Below are positions 34,013 through 41,179 of a stretch of 64,000 nt of DNA, one piece after another. Each line of letters begins with the position of its first letter. The stretch's first letter is position 1. Location: the NCBI RefSeq assembly GCF_037040815.1, contig NZ_CP146232.1:4434001-4498000 (forward strand), read 5' to 3'. The position numbers and the translations under genes were made by a program. Below the pieces are notes generated by a model. That model had not been told where the DNA came from and did no database searches. It saw nothing but the letters and a program-made list of their open reading frames with translations. This DNA is from Pararoseomonas sp. SCSIO 73927 (GTDB lineage: Bacteria > Pseudomonadota > Alphaproteobacteria > Acetobacterales > Acetobacteraceae).

Positions 34013-34818
34013 TGGCCGAGCACGGGAAGGGGCTGACCCCCGGAGACCGCGCCCGCGCCGCCATGGCGCTGGGCGTGGACGTGGCCACCGTGCAGACGGT
34101 ACTGACGGTGGAGACCGGCACCGCCGGCGGCTTCCTGGCCGACGGGCGCCCGCGCATCCTGTTCGAGGCGCACCTCTTCAGTCGGGCGACCGGCCGGCGC
34201 TGGGACGCGACCCACCCGCGGGTCTCCCAGCAGCCCTGGAACCGCAAGCTCTACGTGGGCGGGGCCGGGGAGTGGGGCCGGCTGGAGGAGGCGGCCGCCC
34301 TGGACCGCGCTGCGGCCCTCTCCAGCGCCTCCTGGGGCCTGCCGCAGATCCTCGGCTCCAACCACGCTGGCTGCGGCTTCGAGGACGTGGAGGCCTTCGT
34401 GGCGGCCATGTCGGAGAGCGAGGGGCGGCAGCTGGACGCCTTCGTCGCCTTCCTCATCCACGGAGGGCTGGCGCCCCTTCTCCGCGCCCGAGCCTGGGCG
34501 GCCTTCGCGCGGCGGTACAACGGGCCGAGTTACGCTCAGAACGCCTACGACCAGAAGCTCGCCGCGGTCTATGCCGACCTGGCCGGCGCGGCACCGCCGG
34601 CGCTGCCCATCGTGGGCATGCTCCGGATCGGCATGGAGGGCGACGCGGTGCGGCGCCTGCAGGCGGCGCTGAACAGGGCCACGAACCGCCCGGCCATCCT
34701 GGTGGACGGCGTCTTCGGCCGCGTAACCGAGGTGGCCGTCCAGCAGCTCCAGGCCGCGCGCGGCCTGCAGGCGGACGGGGTGGTGGGCCCGATTACGGCC
34801 CGGGCCCTCGGCCTCTAG
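34012..34818 (+). CDS. Endolysin: N-acetylmuramidase with peptidoglycan-binding domain
   Basis: A 268-residue protein that degrades the cell wall at lysis. Residues 8-190 form the N-acetylmuramidase family domain (VQTVLTVETGTAGGF with probable catalytic Glu34; ILFEAHLFSRATG; SASWGLPQILGSNH; YNGPSYAQNAYDQKL). Residues 200-266 form a PG_binding_1 domain (LRIGMEGDAVRRLQAAL, VDGVFGRVTEVAVQQLQ, DGVVGPITARAL). No signal peptide is seen, so it needs a holin or another route. It is the last late gene before the accessory region. Confidence 0.93.
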   Translation: MAEHGKGLTPGDRARAAMALGVDVATVQTVLTVETGTAGGFLADGRPRILFEAHLFSRATGRRWDATHPRVSQQPWNRKLYVGGAGEWGRLEEAAALDRAAALSSASWGLPQILGSNHAGCGFEDVEAFVAAMSESEGRQLDAFVAFLIHGGLAPLLRARAWAAFARRYNGPSYAQNAYDQKLAAVYADLAGAAPPALPIVGMLRIGMEGDAVRRLQAALNRATNRPAILVDGVFGRVTEVAVQQLQAARGLQADGVVGPITARALGL

Positions 34819-35510
34819 CCGCCGTCGGCAGCGCCACGCTGCGGACTGCTCGGGTCCCTGTTCGGTCCGCCAGGGCGCGAGGCGAAGAGATCCGCCGCGT
34901 TGATCGTGTCGCCGTTCGGCAGGACCAGGCGCAGGCCGCTGATCGTGGCCTGCTCCTGCCAGTGCAGCTCCCCGAGCCGCTCGATCGCCTCGTGGATGTC
35001 GTCGAAGCGGTCGGCCCGGACCGTGGCGGCACCGCCACCCCGTCTGCCCGGTGCCCGCAGCATCCGCTTGCCGTGCAGTTCCAGGTACTGGACCCGGTAG
35101 GGACCGTTCGGGGCGAGCCGGTAGCGCGCCGCCTCGGCCAGCCAACCCGAACGGTTGCCGCCCGCCGCGTTGTCGATCAGGCGGACCAGCGCCGAGTCCA
35201 GCGTGATGTTCAGCCGCTCCGTCTTGCTCTCGCGCTCGACGGGCACGAGCACCCGGATGGCACCGGGCTCAAGCTCGCCAAGCCAGTCCGGCAGCGGGGC
35301 GTTGACGGCCGAAGGCTCGGGGATCGGCTCGCCGTCCTCGCCCATGCCCTGCAGATGCAGTGCGAGAGCCTCGGCCGCCTGCGCGGCCGCGTGCTGCACG
35401 GTGTCGCCGGCGGAGGCACAGCCGGGCAGATCAGGGAACACGATGCCGAAGCCCTCTCCCGAGGGGTTCGGCTCGATGATGGCGGGGTAGAAGATCAGGG
35501 GCATGGTCAT
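34815..35510 (-). CDS. hicB: HicB-family antitoxin with extended C-terminus
   Basis: A 231-residue protein. Residues 1-50 are the HicB fold (YPAIIEPNPSGEGFGIVFPDLPGC, then AAAQAAEALALHL), which neutralises HicA. Residues 95-130 (ERLNITLDSALVRLIDNAA) look like a DNA-binding domain of the ribbon-helix-helix kind. Residues 145-231 add about 85 residues not found in usual HicB proteins (about 80-140 residues). It starts over the HicA stop (ATGA), so toxin comes first in the operon. It probably represses the operon through the CACACTAT repeats. Confidence 0.88.
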   Translation of the reverse strand: MTMPLIFYPAIIEPNPSGEGFGIVFPDLPGCASAGDTVQHAAAQAAEALALHLQGMGEDGEPIPEPSAVNAPLPDWLGELEPGAIRVLVPVERESKTERLNITLDSALVRLIDNAAGGNRSGWLAEAARYRLAPNGPYRVQYLELHGKRMLRAPGRRGGGAATVRADRFDDIHEAIERLGELHWQEQATISGLRLVLPNGDTINAADLFASRPGGPNRDPSSPQRGAADGG

Positions 35511-35707
35511 TTCCCTTTCAGGTTGAGGCCGCTCTGCTGGCCGATCGAGGCGAGGGTCTTGGGGTGGACCTCTTCATTCCCACCGTGGAAGGAGATCGTG
35601 ACGCGCCCGGGCTTGGAGGGGTGCCGGTACTGGCGATGGGAGCCCTTCGAGGCCACCCAGACCCACCCATCCGCCTCAACCATCCGGATCACGTCTTTCG
35701 TTCTCAT
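35507..35707 (-). CDS. hicA: HicA-family mRNA interferase toxin
   Basis: A 66-residue double-stranded RNA-binding-like toxin that cuts mRNA. The pattern is complete: MRTKDVIRMVEADGW, then SKGSHRQYRHP with the catalytic His24, and VTISFHGGNEEVHPKTLASIGQQSGL. ATG 35707 is chosen because it gives the standard length; earlier in-frame codons would lie over the operator repeats. The antitoxin gene follows with a four-base overlap. Confidence 0.93.
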   Translation of the reverse strand: MRTKDVIRMVEADGWVWVASKGSHRQYRHPSKPGRVTISFHGGNEEVHPKTLASIGQQSGLNLKGK

Positions 35708-35708
35708 G

Positions 35709-35727
35709 CACACTATATACACACTAT
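35709..35727. promoter_or_regulatory. Operator/promoter candidate of hicAB with two CACACTAT repeats
   Basis: CACACTAT occurs at 35709-35716 and 35720-35727, spaced 11 bp or one helix turn, directly upstream of the hicA start and in an AT-rich island within GC-rich DNA. Direct repeats of this kind are typical sites for HicB autorepression and overlap the likely minus-ten region. Confidence 0.6.
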
Positions 35728-35843
35728 GCCAGCCAACCGCAAGGGTCGATGTGTATTGGGTGTGCTATTTCGTCAGATTTGGCGGTCTACGCGCGCGAGC
35801 CGGGCAGTGCCCCAGCATGCCGCGCATCGCTGACTAGAAATCT

Positions 35844-35875
35844 CCGAGATCCCCGGTCAAAATCGGGGCTCTCGG
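35844..35875. terminator. Hairpin, possible terminator
   Basis: The arms ccgagatccccg (35844-35855) and cggggctctcgg (35864-35875) pair at 11 of 12 positions around an 8-nt loop. On the minus strand a short T-rich stretch (atttcta) follows. No gene end is nearby on that strand, so its role is unclear. Confidence 0.35.
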
Positions 35876-36013
35876 CGACGTCCGCCGCGCCGGCACCGGC
35901 GCGGGGGCCCAGGCGGCTGCAACCGCCCGAGCCGCATGGTTGGTGGCCATGCACGGAAGAATCCGCCCCGCTTCCCCCGGCCGGGGAGGGGGCTAGTAGA
36001 ACGTCGAGAGAAC

Positions 36014-36826
36014 ATGGAGTCCAGCCTCCTGCCGGCTTCGCCGGCGGCAACGCCCGCCCCTTACCTGGGCGGCAAGCGCAACTTGGCGCGCCGTGTCATC
36101 GCCCGCCTGGGCGCCATCCCGCACACCACCTACGTCGAGCCATTTATCGGCATGGGCGGGATCTTCCTCCGGCGCCCCTTCCGGGCGAAGGCGGAGGTGA
36201 TCAACGACATCAGCACGGACGTCGCGAACCTCTTCCGGATCCTGCAGCGCCACTACGTGCCGCTGATGGACATGCTCCGCTGGCAGCTCACCAGCCGGTC
36301 GGAGTGGCAGCGCCTGAACGCCGCGAATCCGGACACCCTGACCGACCTCGAGCGCGCCGCGCGCTTCCTCTACCTGCAGCGCCTGTGCTTCGGCGGGAAG
36401 GTGAGCGGGCGGACCTTCGGTGTGACCCCGGGAGTCCCGGCCCGCTTCGACGTTGCGAAGCTGGCCAGCACGCTCGAGGAGGTGCACGAGCGGCTCTCCG
36501 GCGTCGTCATTGAGCGCCTACCCTACGCCGAGCTGCTGCGCCGGTACGACCGGCCGGGCACGCTCTTCTACTGCGATCCGCCATACTGGGACTGCGAGAC
36601 GGATTACGGTGAGGGCGTCTTCGCCCGCGGCGACTTCGAGCTGCTCGCCGATGCCCTGGCGGGCCTGAAGGGGCGCTTCCTGCTCTCCCTCAACGACACG
36701 CCCGGCGTGCGCGAGGTCTTCGGGCGCTTCTCGATCGAGGAGGTGGACGTGACCTACAGCGTCGGCCAGCACGCCGCCCGACGTCCGCCGGCGCGCGAGG
36801 TCCTCATCAGCGGCCCGGCCGCCTGA
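36014..36826 (+). CDS. DNA adenine-N6 methyltransferase, Dam/D12 class
   Basis: A 270-residue methylase. Motif I is YLGGKRNLARR near residues 17-27, followed by YVEPFIGMGGIF; the catalytic motif DPPYW lies at residues 188-192. A segment with RLCFGGKVSGRTFG is typical of D12 enzymes. It would methylate adenine in a short target such as GATC or GANTC; the target is not predictable here. ATG 36014 is preferred over an earlier ATG at 35936 because the domain begins soon after it. No restriction enzyme gene is beside it, so self-protection or gene control is likely. Confidence 0.92.
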   Translation: MESSLLPASPAATPAPYLGGKRNLARRVIARLGAIPHTTYVEPFIGMGGIFLRRPFRAKAEVINDISTDVANLFRILQRHYVPLMDMLRWQLTSRSEWQRLNAANPDTLTDLERAARFLYLQRLCFGGKVSGRTFGVTPGVPARFDVAKLASTLEEVHERLSGVVIERLPYAELLRRYDRPGTLFYCDPPYWDCETDYGEGVFARGDFELLADALAGLKGRFLLSLNDTPGVREVFGRFSIEEVDVTYSVGQHAARRPPAREVLISGPAA

Positions 36827-36843
36827 TCATCATCGTCACCATG

Positions 36844-36882
36844 AAGCCGCCCCGGGGGAGAGCCCTCCGGGGCGGCTTTTCG
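36844..36882 (+). terminator. Rho-independent terminator after the methylase gene
   Basis: A perfect 12-bp stem, aagccgccccgg (36844-36855) with its complement (36867-36878), encloses an 11-nt loop and is followed by tttt cgcattt. It lies 18 bp after the methylase stop and also separates it from the convergent minus-strand gene. Confidence 0.85.
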
Positions 36883-36908
36883 CATTTCTGGCCAGGGCTG
36901 TTTCAAAG

Positions 36909-37379
36909 TCAGAGAACTCGTTCAACCTGAGCCTCTACCCAGATTTGCTTATCTCTTCGGCTGAAGCTGTAGGTGATGGGCGATGTCACGGTATTAGAAA
37001 GACGGACCGTGGCACGGCAGCGATTTAGATCCTTTTCCGCCGATACGACCTGCGCGTCTCTCCACTCGATTATGCTCAGCCCCATAACTTTGCCGAACGG
37101 CGCATTTGCTAGCGTCCGCTCTACCTCGGCCTGTCCATCGCGAGATGTGCAACTGAATAGAGGGGCGCCGTTGATGGCGACGGCTGCATAAGCCAGTCCT
37201 CCGAATACAGCCGCTGGAAGAGCAAACTTCCAAAACAAGCCAATGCCAGCCGACTTAGCATTTGCAAAACTATCAGATCGTGGGTGTCCGCAATGAGGGC
37301 ACGCCTTAGCCGCAGTAGAAACTATGCCGCCGCAGGCCTCACATTTCGTGGTCGCTGCGGGCTCCGCCAAGCCGCTCAT
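36909..37379 (-). CDS. Zinc-ribbon membrane protein of unknown function
   Basis: A 156-residue protein. Residues 12-35 hold a zinc ribbon (CEACGG and CPHCGHP), residues 47-68 a membrane helix (IGLFWKFALPAAVFGGLAYAAVAI), and residues 75-156 a soluble domain rich in strands (EWRDAQVVSAEKDLNRCRATVRLSN) that would face the periplasm. Base composition is visibly lower in GC than its neighbours, suggesting separate acquisition. A cargo (moron) gene affecting superinfection or the host envelope is possible; no family is recognised. Confidence 0.68.
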   Translation of the reverse strand: MSGLAEPAATTKCEACGGIVSTAAKACPHCGHPRSDSFANAKSAGIGLFWKFALPAAVFGGLAYAAVAINGAPLFSCTSRDGQAEVERTLANAPFGKVMGLSIIEWRDAQVVSAEKDLNRCRATVRLSNTVTSPITYSFSRRDKQIWVEAQVERVL

Positions 37380-37570
37380 GAAGCCTTATCCCTGTCCTGC
37401 TTTGTAGGAAGCGGCCCCGCTGCCACATCGTGAGATTGGGTTCCGGACTCCGATTTCCTCAGTTCATTCGAGACGAGATGGCGGCTCGGAGGAAGTCCCC
37501 TAGCTGCACTCGGCGCCCGATCAACAGGATCAGGCGGGCACTCTGGAACGTTAACACGCGCGTATGGTGC

Positions 37571-37861
37571 CTAGCCGGCCCGGAAGGGCGGGCTGCCCTG
37601 AGCGGGCAGCGAAGGCTTCCCCACCTCGCCCTGCTTCCAGCGCCCCTCGACCTCGTCCCGGTGCTCGGAACAGGCCCACAATCCCGGCTCCACTCGCATG
37701 AAGTCGCAGCCAAACCCAAAGCCCCCGTCGCGCCCGCACACCGCGCAGAAATGCTCAAAGCACGGCGTCATGCGGGTGACCCCCACCCGCGCGGGATCCG
37801 GCCGGTCGAGGGGCGTGGCGGTGACGGGCTTGTAGGGCGGCTGGTAGACGGGGTCGGACAT
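37571..37861 (-). CDS. Small cysteine-rich hypothetical protein
   Basis: A 96-residue protein with cysteines in the order CFEHFCAVCG, GFGCDFM and WACSEH, which could bind zinc. The ends are Pro-rich. ATG 37861 is chosen; an earlier ATG at 37912 lacks support. No ribosome-binding site is clear. It lies between the zinc-ribbon gene and the umuDC-like genes, on the opposite strand from the latter. No family is recognised. Confidence 0.5.
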   Translation of the reverse strand: MSDPVYQPPYKPVTATPLDRPDPARVGVTRMTPCFEHFCAVCGRDGGFGFGCDFMRVEPGLWACSEHRDEVEGRWKQGEVGKPSLPAQGSPPFRAG

Positions 37862-38071
37862 GGTTGGGAAATAGCGGGCGGCAGTGCCGCCGCCCAGGCC
37901 GTAAGGACCCATTCTATCGTCGGGCCGCCACTCTCAAGGGGTGAACCGCTGAGCTGCGGGCAGCGCCCGATTCGGATCGCTGCGGCTGCGGAAGCATCGC
38001 AGGTCTTGGGCGCCGTGGCTGCCCGGACCCCCACCCCTTGCGCCTGGAAGAACCCTCTTCCCCCGCCCACC

Positions 38072-38518
38072 ATGTTCTCTTTACGTTCACCTCTTCCGAA
38101 TCGCCCCAGCTCGGAGGAGGCCGCCCTGCAGGATCCCGACCGCCCCTACGACGGGGGCAACACCACCGGCTTCGTCTCGCCCGCGCAGGACAGCATCGAG
38201 GGCCCGATCGACCTGTCCGAGGTCCTCGATCTCCGCCGGCCGCACCGCTACCCGGTGCGCGTGCTGGGGGAGAGCTGGCCGGAGCGCGGCATCTTCGCCG
38301 GCGACGTGCTGGTGGTGGACGCCGCGGCGGCGCCGCGGAACGGCCGCGTGTGCGTGGCGCTGATTCTGGGGGATATCGTCCTGGCCACCCTGCGCGAGCG
38401 GCGCGGCCAGTGGTTCCTCCTCCCCAAGCGCGAGGGCGGCGCGCCGGTGCTGGTGGACGAGGACGCCGGCACGGAGGTCTGGGGCATCGTCCGCTCCCTG
38501 GTGCGGTTCCAGGTGTAG
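38072..38518 (+). CDS. umuD: UmuD-like S24 family protein, catalytic lysine missing
   Basis: The protein carries the UmuD core: TGFVSPAQDSIEGPIDL, then GESWPERGIFAGDVLVVD with the serine position kept, and an end with WGIVRSLVRFQV. The general-base lysine (Lys97 in E. coli UmuD) aligns with Ala in DIVLATLRER, and the Cys-Gly cleavage bond is Thr-Gly here, so self-cleavage is doubtful. The ATG at 38072 overlaps an SOS box; an in-frame CTG at 38126 with GGAGGAGG five bases upstream may be the true start (130 residues instead of 148). Its stop overlaps the umuC-like GTG, forming one operon. Confidence 0.85.
   Translation: MFSLRSPLPNRPSSEEAALQDPDRPYDGGNTTGFVSPAQDSIEGPIDLSEVLDLRRPHRYPVRVLGESWPERGIFAGDVLVVDAAAAPRNGRVCVALILGDIVLATLRERRGQWFLLPKREGGAPVLVDEDAGTEVWGIVRSLVRFQV
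38074..38088. promoter_or_regulatory. SOS box (alphaproteobacterial GTTC-N7-GTTC)
   Basis: GTTC at 38074-38077 and GTTC at 38085-38088 are separated by exactly seven bases, a perfect match to the LexA site of alphaproteobacteria. It lies at the start of the umuDC-like operon, where SOS control is expected. Confidence 0.82.
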
Positions 38519-39780
38519 TGCCGGCCGTCTACGGCCTGATCGACGGCAACAGCTTCTACTGCTCGGCCGAGCGGGCCTTCGCCCCCGCGCTGCGCGGCCG
38601 CCCCGTGATCGTCCTCTCCAACAACGACGGCTGCGCGATCGCCCGCACGGCCGAGGCCAAGGCCCTCGGCATCCGCATGGGGGACGCCTGGCACCTCATC
38701 CGGGACCGCCAGGGCATGGACCAAGTGGAGTGGTTCTCCTCCAACTACGCCCTCTACGGGGACATGAGCCGGCGGGTGTACCAGGTGCTGGCCGAGCGCG
38801 TGCCGCGGGTGGAGCCCTACTCGATCGACGAGTTCTTCCTCGACCTCGACATGCCCGGCGACCTGGCCCTGCGCTGCTGGCGCCTGCGGGAGGACGTGCT
38901 CCGGATCACGAAGATCCCGACCTGCATCGGCTGGGGGCCGACGAAGACGATCGCCAAGCTGGCCAACGGCGTGGCGAAGGACCGGCCGAAGCTGCAGGGC
39001 CTCTGCGACCTGCGCGATCCCGCCGCCCGGGCCCGCCTCTACGAGGAGCTGGAGGTGGGGGAGGTCTGGGGGATCGGCGGGCAGACAACGAAGAAGCTGG
39101 TCTCCATGGGGGTAGCCACCATCGCCCAGTTCGTCGCCCTCGGCCCGGAGCTGGTGCGCGACATGCTGACCGTGGTGGGGGCGCGGGTGCAGGCAGAGCT
39201 GCGCGGGGTGAGCTGCCTGCAGCTGGCTCAGATGGCGCCCACCCGGAAGGGCATCGCCGTCACCCGGAGCTTCGGCCGGCCGGTGACGACGTGGCCGGAG
39301 ATGCGGGAGGCGGTCGCCGCCTACGCCGCCCGGGCGGCGGAGAAGCTGCGGGCGGAGGGCCTGCAGGCAGGGCACCTGACCGTCTTCCTGCACACCAACC
39401 CGCACCGGCCGGACGAGCCCTGGCACAGCGGGCAGCGCGGGGCGCGCATCGAGGCGACAGCGGACACCCGGGACCTGATCCGGGAGGCGGTGCGGCTGTT
39501 GGAGCCGCTGTGGCGGGACGGGTGCCGATACTTCAAGGCCGGGGTGATGCTGAACGACCTCTCGGCGCCGGAGGTGCAGGCCCGGCTCTTCGCCACCCGG
39601 AGCCCTGAGGCCTCCCGAAAGGTAATGGCGGTGCTGGACGCCGTGAACCTAGTGCACGGGGCCGGCACGCTCCGGCCTGCGGCGACGGGGATGACGAGGG
39701 CCTGGAGCACGCGCGCGGCGCGCCGAAGCCCCCGCTACACCACGCGGATCGAGGACATCATGGGAGCCACGGTGCTCTGA
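38518..39780 (+). CDS. umuC: UmuC-like Y-family translesion DNA polymerase
   Basis: A 420-residue error-prone polymerase copying across damaged bases. Motifs are LIDGNSFYCSAER near the start, with the metal-binding Asp9; VIVLSNNDGCAIARTAEAKALGI; the palm motif YSIDEFFLDL; GPTKTIAKLAN; and the GVGRQT-like GIGGQTTKKL hairpin. The C-terminal part (DUF4113-like) is present, making it full length compared with UmuC (422). GTG 38518 overlaps the umuD-like stop. With the SOS box this makes a phage-borne mutagenesis operon. Confidence 0.95.
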   Translation: MPAVYGLIDGNSFYCSAERAFAPALRGRPVIVLSNNDGCAIARTAEAKALGIRMGDAWHLIRDRQGMDQVEWFSSNYALYGDMSRRVYQVLAERVPRVEPYSIDEFFLDLDMPGDLALRCWRLREDVLRITKIPTCIGWGPTKTIAKLANGVAKDRPKLQGLCDLRDPAARARLYEELEVGEVWGIGGQTTKKLVSMGVATIAQFVALGPELVRDMLTVVGARVQAELRGVSCLQLAQMAPTRKGIAVTRSFGRPVTTWPEMREAVAAYAARAAEKLRAEGLQAGHLTVFLHTNPHRPDEPWHSGQRGARIEATADTRDLIREAVRLLEPLWRDGCRYFKAGVMLNDLSAPEVQARLFATRSPEASRKVMAVLDAVNLVHGAGTLRPAATGMTRAWSTRAARRSPRYTTRIEDIMGATVL

Positions 39781-39944
39781 GCGGCCGCACAAAAAAGGGG
39801 GCCGAAAGCACTCCCCGGAAGGTTTGCCAAACGGCCCGTAAGTCATTGATCAGCTATTCCGAAAAACCGCCGGTTTGACGCTTGAGGGCGTTGATATTGG
39901 AGAGAAAGAACGCTTCCTCAGGGTGCGCCACCAGGGCTTCCGGA
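39781..39944. other. Convergent non-coding region, likely prophage right boundary
   Basis: This 164-bp stretch lies between the umuC-like stop and the end of the minus-strand DUF892 gene. It contains a run aaaaaaggggg and otherwise no gene, tRNA or obvious repeat. The change from phage to chromosomal genes happens here, so the attachment site is probably within or near it, which is inference. Confidence 0.4.
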
Positions 39945-40451
39945 TCAGGCCGCTTCCTTCGCCGCGGCCTTGTTGACCTGCCCATTCGCCAGCTTGTTGA
40001 GCAGCGCGTCGGTCCCCTTCTCCTCCTCCAGCGTCGCCTTCAGCAGCTCCACCACCTCGGTCTTGCCGGTGGCCTTGGCCCAGGCGAGCATCGCGCCGTA
40101 GCGGGCGATCTCGTAGTGCTCGATAGCCTGGGCGCAGGCGATGATCCCGGCGTCGCGCACGGCGCTCGGCTCCTTCGCCTCCTCGAGCAATTCCTCGAAC
40201 TCGGCGTTCAGCCCGTTCATCGCCTCGCAGGTCACGCCCTGCGGGCGCTTGCCGATGGCCTGGAACACCTGCTTCAGGCGCTCGACCTGCCCATTGGTCT
40301 GCTCCCGGTGCAGCATGAAGGCGTCGCGCAGCTCCGGGGTGTGGGCGGCCTTCGCCATCTTCGGCAGCGCCTTCACCGCCTGGCGTTCCGCGTAATAAAC
40401 GTCCTTCAGCGTGGTCAGGAAAAGGTCGTCGAGGCTTTTGACGCCGGCCAT
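39945..40451 (-). CDS. DUF892 ferritin-like protein (YciE type)
   Basis: A 168-residue four-helix ferritin-like protein: SLDDLFLTTLKDVYYAERQAVKAL at the start, then LHREQTNGQVERLKQVFQ, CEAMNGLNAEFEELLEE and IEHYEIARYGAMLAWA, with conserved Glu/His pairs for a di-iron site. It ends in a Lys/Ala-rich tail. Members are stress-induced and of unclear function. ATG 40451 is preferred over 40499 by family start. It is the first chromosomal gene after the prophage. Confidence 0.92.
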   Translation of the reverse strand: MAGVKSLDDLFLTTLKDVYYAERQAVKALPKMAKAAHTPELRDAFMLHREQTNGQVERLKQVFQAIGKRPQGVTCEAMNGLNAEFEELLEEAKEPSAVRDAGIIACAQAIEHYEIARYGAMLAWAKATGKTEVVELLKATLEEEKGTDALLNKLANGQVNKAAAKEAA

Positions 40452-40694
40452 TGTTCGCTCCGTACCTAGTTCGTTGCTGGGCCGGGCGCCCACAGGCACC
40501 CGTCGATGGCGGGAACGCCGCGCCGCCGCCCGCGATGCGCCCGGCGCGCGCCGGGGTTGCAGATTCGTCGCCCGAGTCGCTCACGGATCGCTTCATCCTT
40601 GTGCGGCAAGCCCTTGGCGGGATATCGCCGGGCTCCTGCCGTCCGCCTCGCCCGCGGTGCCCCTTCACGCAGGCGTGTTCCTGCCCGCCCGGCG

Positions 40695-41105
40695 CTAAGC
40701 GGGCGCGGCGCGCATCCAGGTGCTCGTGACGTGCGCGCAGGGCCTCTCCTCGCCCTCGGCGCGCATCCAGACCTCGGCGTAGAGAAGGCTGCGGCCGCGG
40801 CGGACGATCCGCACCTCCGCCAGCACGCCCCTGTCGCCGGCGGGGCGCAGGAAGGCGATGGACAGGTTCGCGGTGCGCGTGGGATCGCCGCCATCGGTGG
40901 CCACGAGTTCCGGCACCCAGATCGCCACGTCCGCCAGCGTCATCAGCGCGGGGCCGGAGGCCGTGCCGCCCGGGCGGAGCGAGAGAGGGGAGGGCGGAAG
41001 CCGTAGCAGCGCCGAGACGGCGTCCGCGCGGACCACCTCGATGCCCAGCGCGCCGGCCAGGGGCACCCCGTCCCGCACCCGTTCAGTCAGCCTCTCCGGC
41101 GTCAC
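40695..41105 (-). CDS. PaaI-like hotdog thioesterase
   Basis: A 136-residue hotdog-fold protein with PLSLRPGGTASGPALMTLADVAIWV (the helix with the usual catalytic Asp/Gly-Gly pattern) and LSIAFLRPAGDRGVLAEVRIVRRGRSLLYAEVWM. It probably hydrolyses acyl-CoA thioesters; the substrate is unknown. It starts at GTG 41105 with an aggggaac element upstream, 74 bp from the divergent dehydrogenase gene. Confidence 0.85.
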   Translation of the reverse strand: MTPERLTERVRDGVPLAGALGIEVVRADAVSALLRLPPSPLSLRPGGTASGPALMTLADVAIWVPELVATDGGDPTRTANLSIAFLRPAGDRGVLAEVRIVRRGRSLLYAEVWMRAEGEERPCAHVTSTWMRAAPA

Positions 41106-41179
41106 GTCCCGTTCCCCTGTTGCTCCGGCATCGCGGCGGATAGAACCATCCTCCGATCCGGAAGGGGAGCCGCCGCGCC

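Larger units (their letters stand above)
35708..36013. other. 306-bp divergent region between hicA and the methylase gene
   Basis: It holds the hicAB operator next to hicA and a hairpin at 35844-35875. No credible gene is seen. The region must carry the start signals of the methylase gene; no sigma-70 motif is clear. Confidence 0.5.
1..39780. mobile_element. Prophage with lambda-like head and Mu-like contractile tail (left end outside window)
   Basis: A continuous block of phage genes runs from the first base to the umuC-like stop: replication proteins, terminase, portal, capsid, sheath, tube, tape measure, baseplate, fibres, endolysin, then accessory genes. Nearly all morphogenesis genes are on the plus strand with ATGA or GTGA overlaps, as in a single late operon. 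The left attachment site and any CI-type repressor or tyrosine integrase are not in the window. The right edge is placed between the umuC-like gene and the first chromosomal gene (DUF892, minus strand); no att repeat could be tested because the left end is missing. The head genes follow lambda order and families, and the tail genes follow Mu order and families. Confidence 0.93.

Noticed and set aside
38038..38517. N-terminal extension of the UmuC-like polymerase into the umuD-like gene
   Set aside because: The polymerase domain begins right after GTG 38518, and the extension is an out-of-frame reading of the umuD-like gene.
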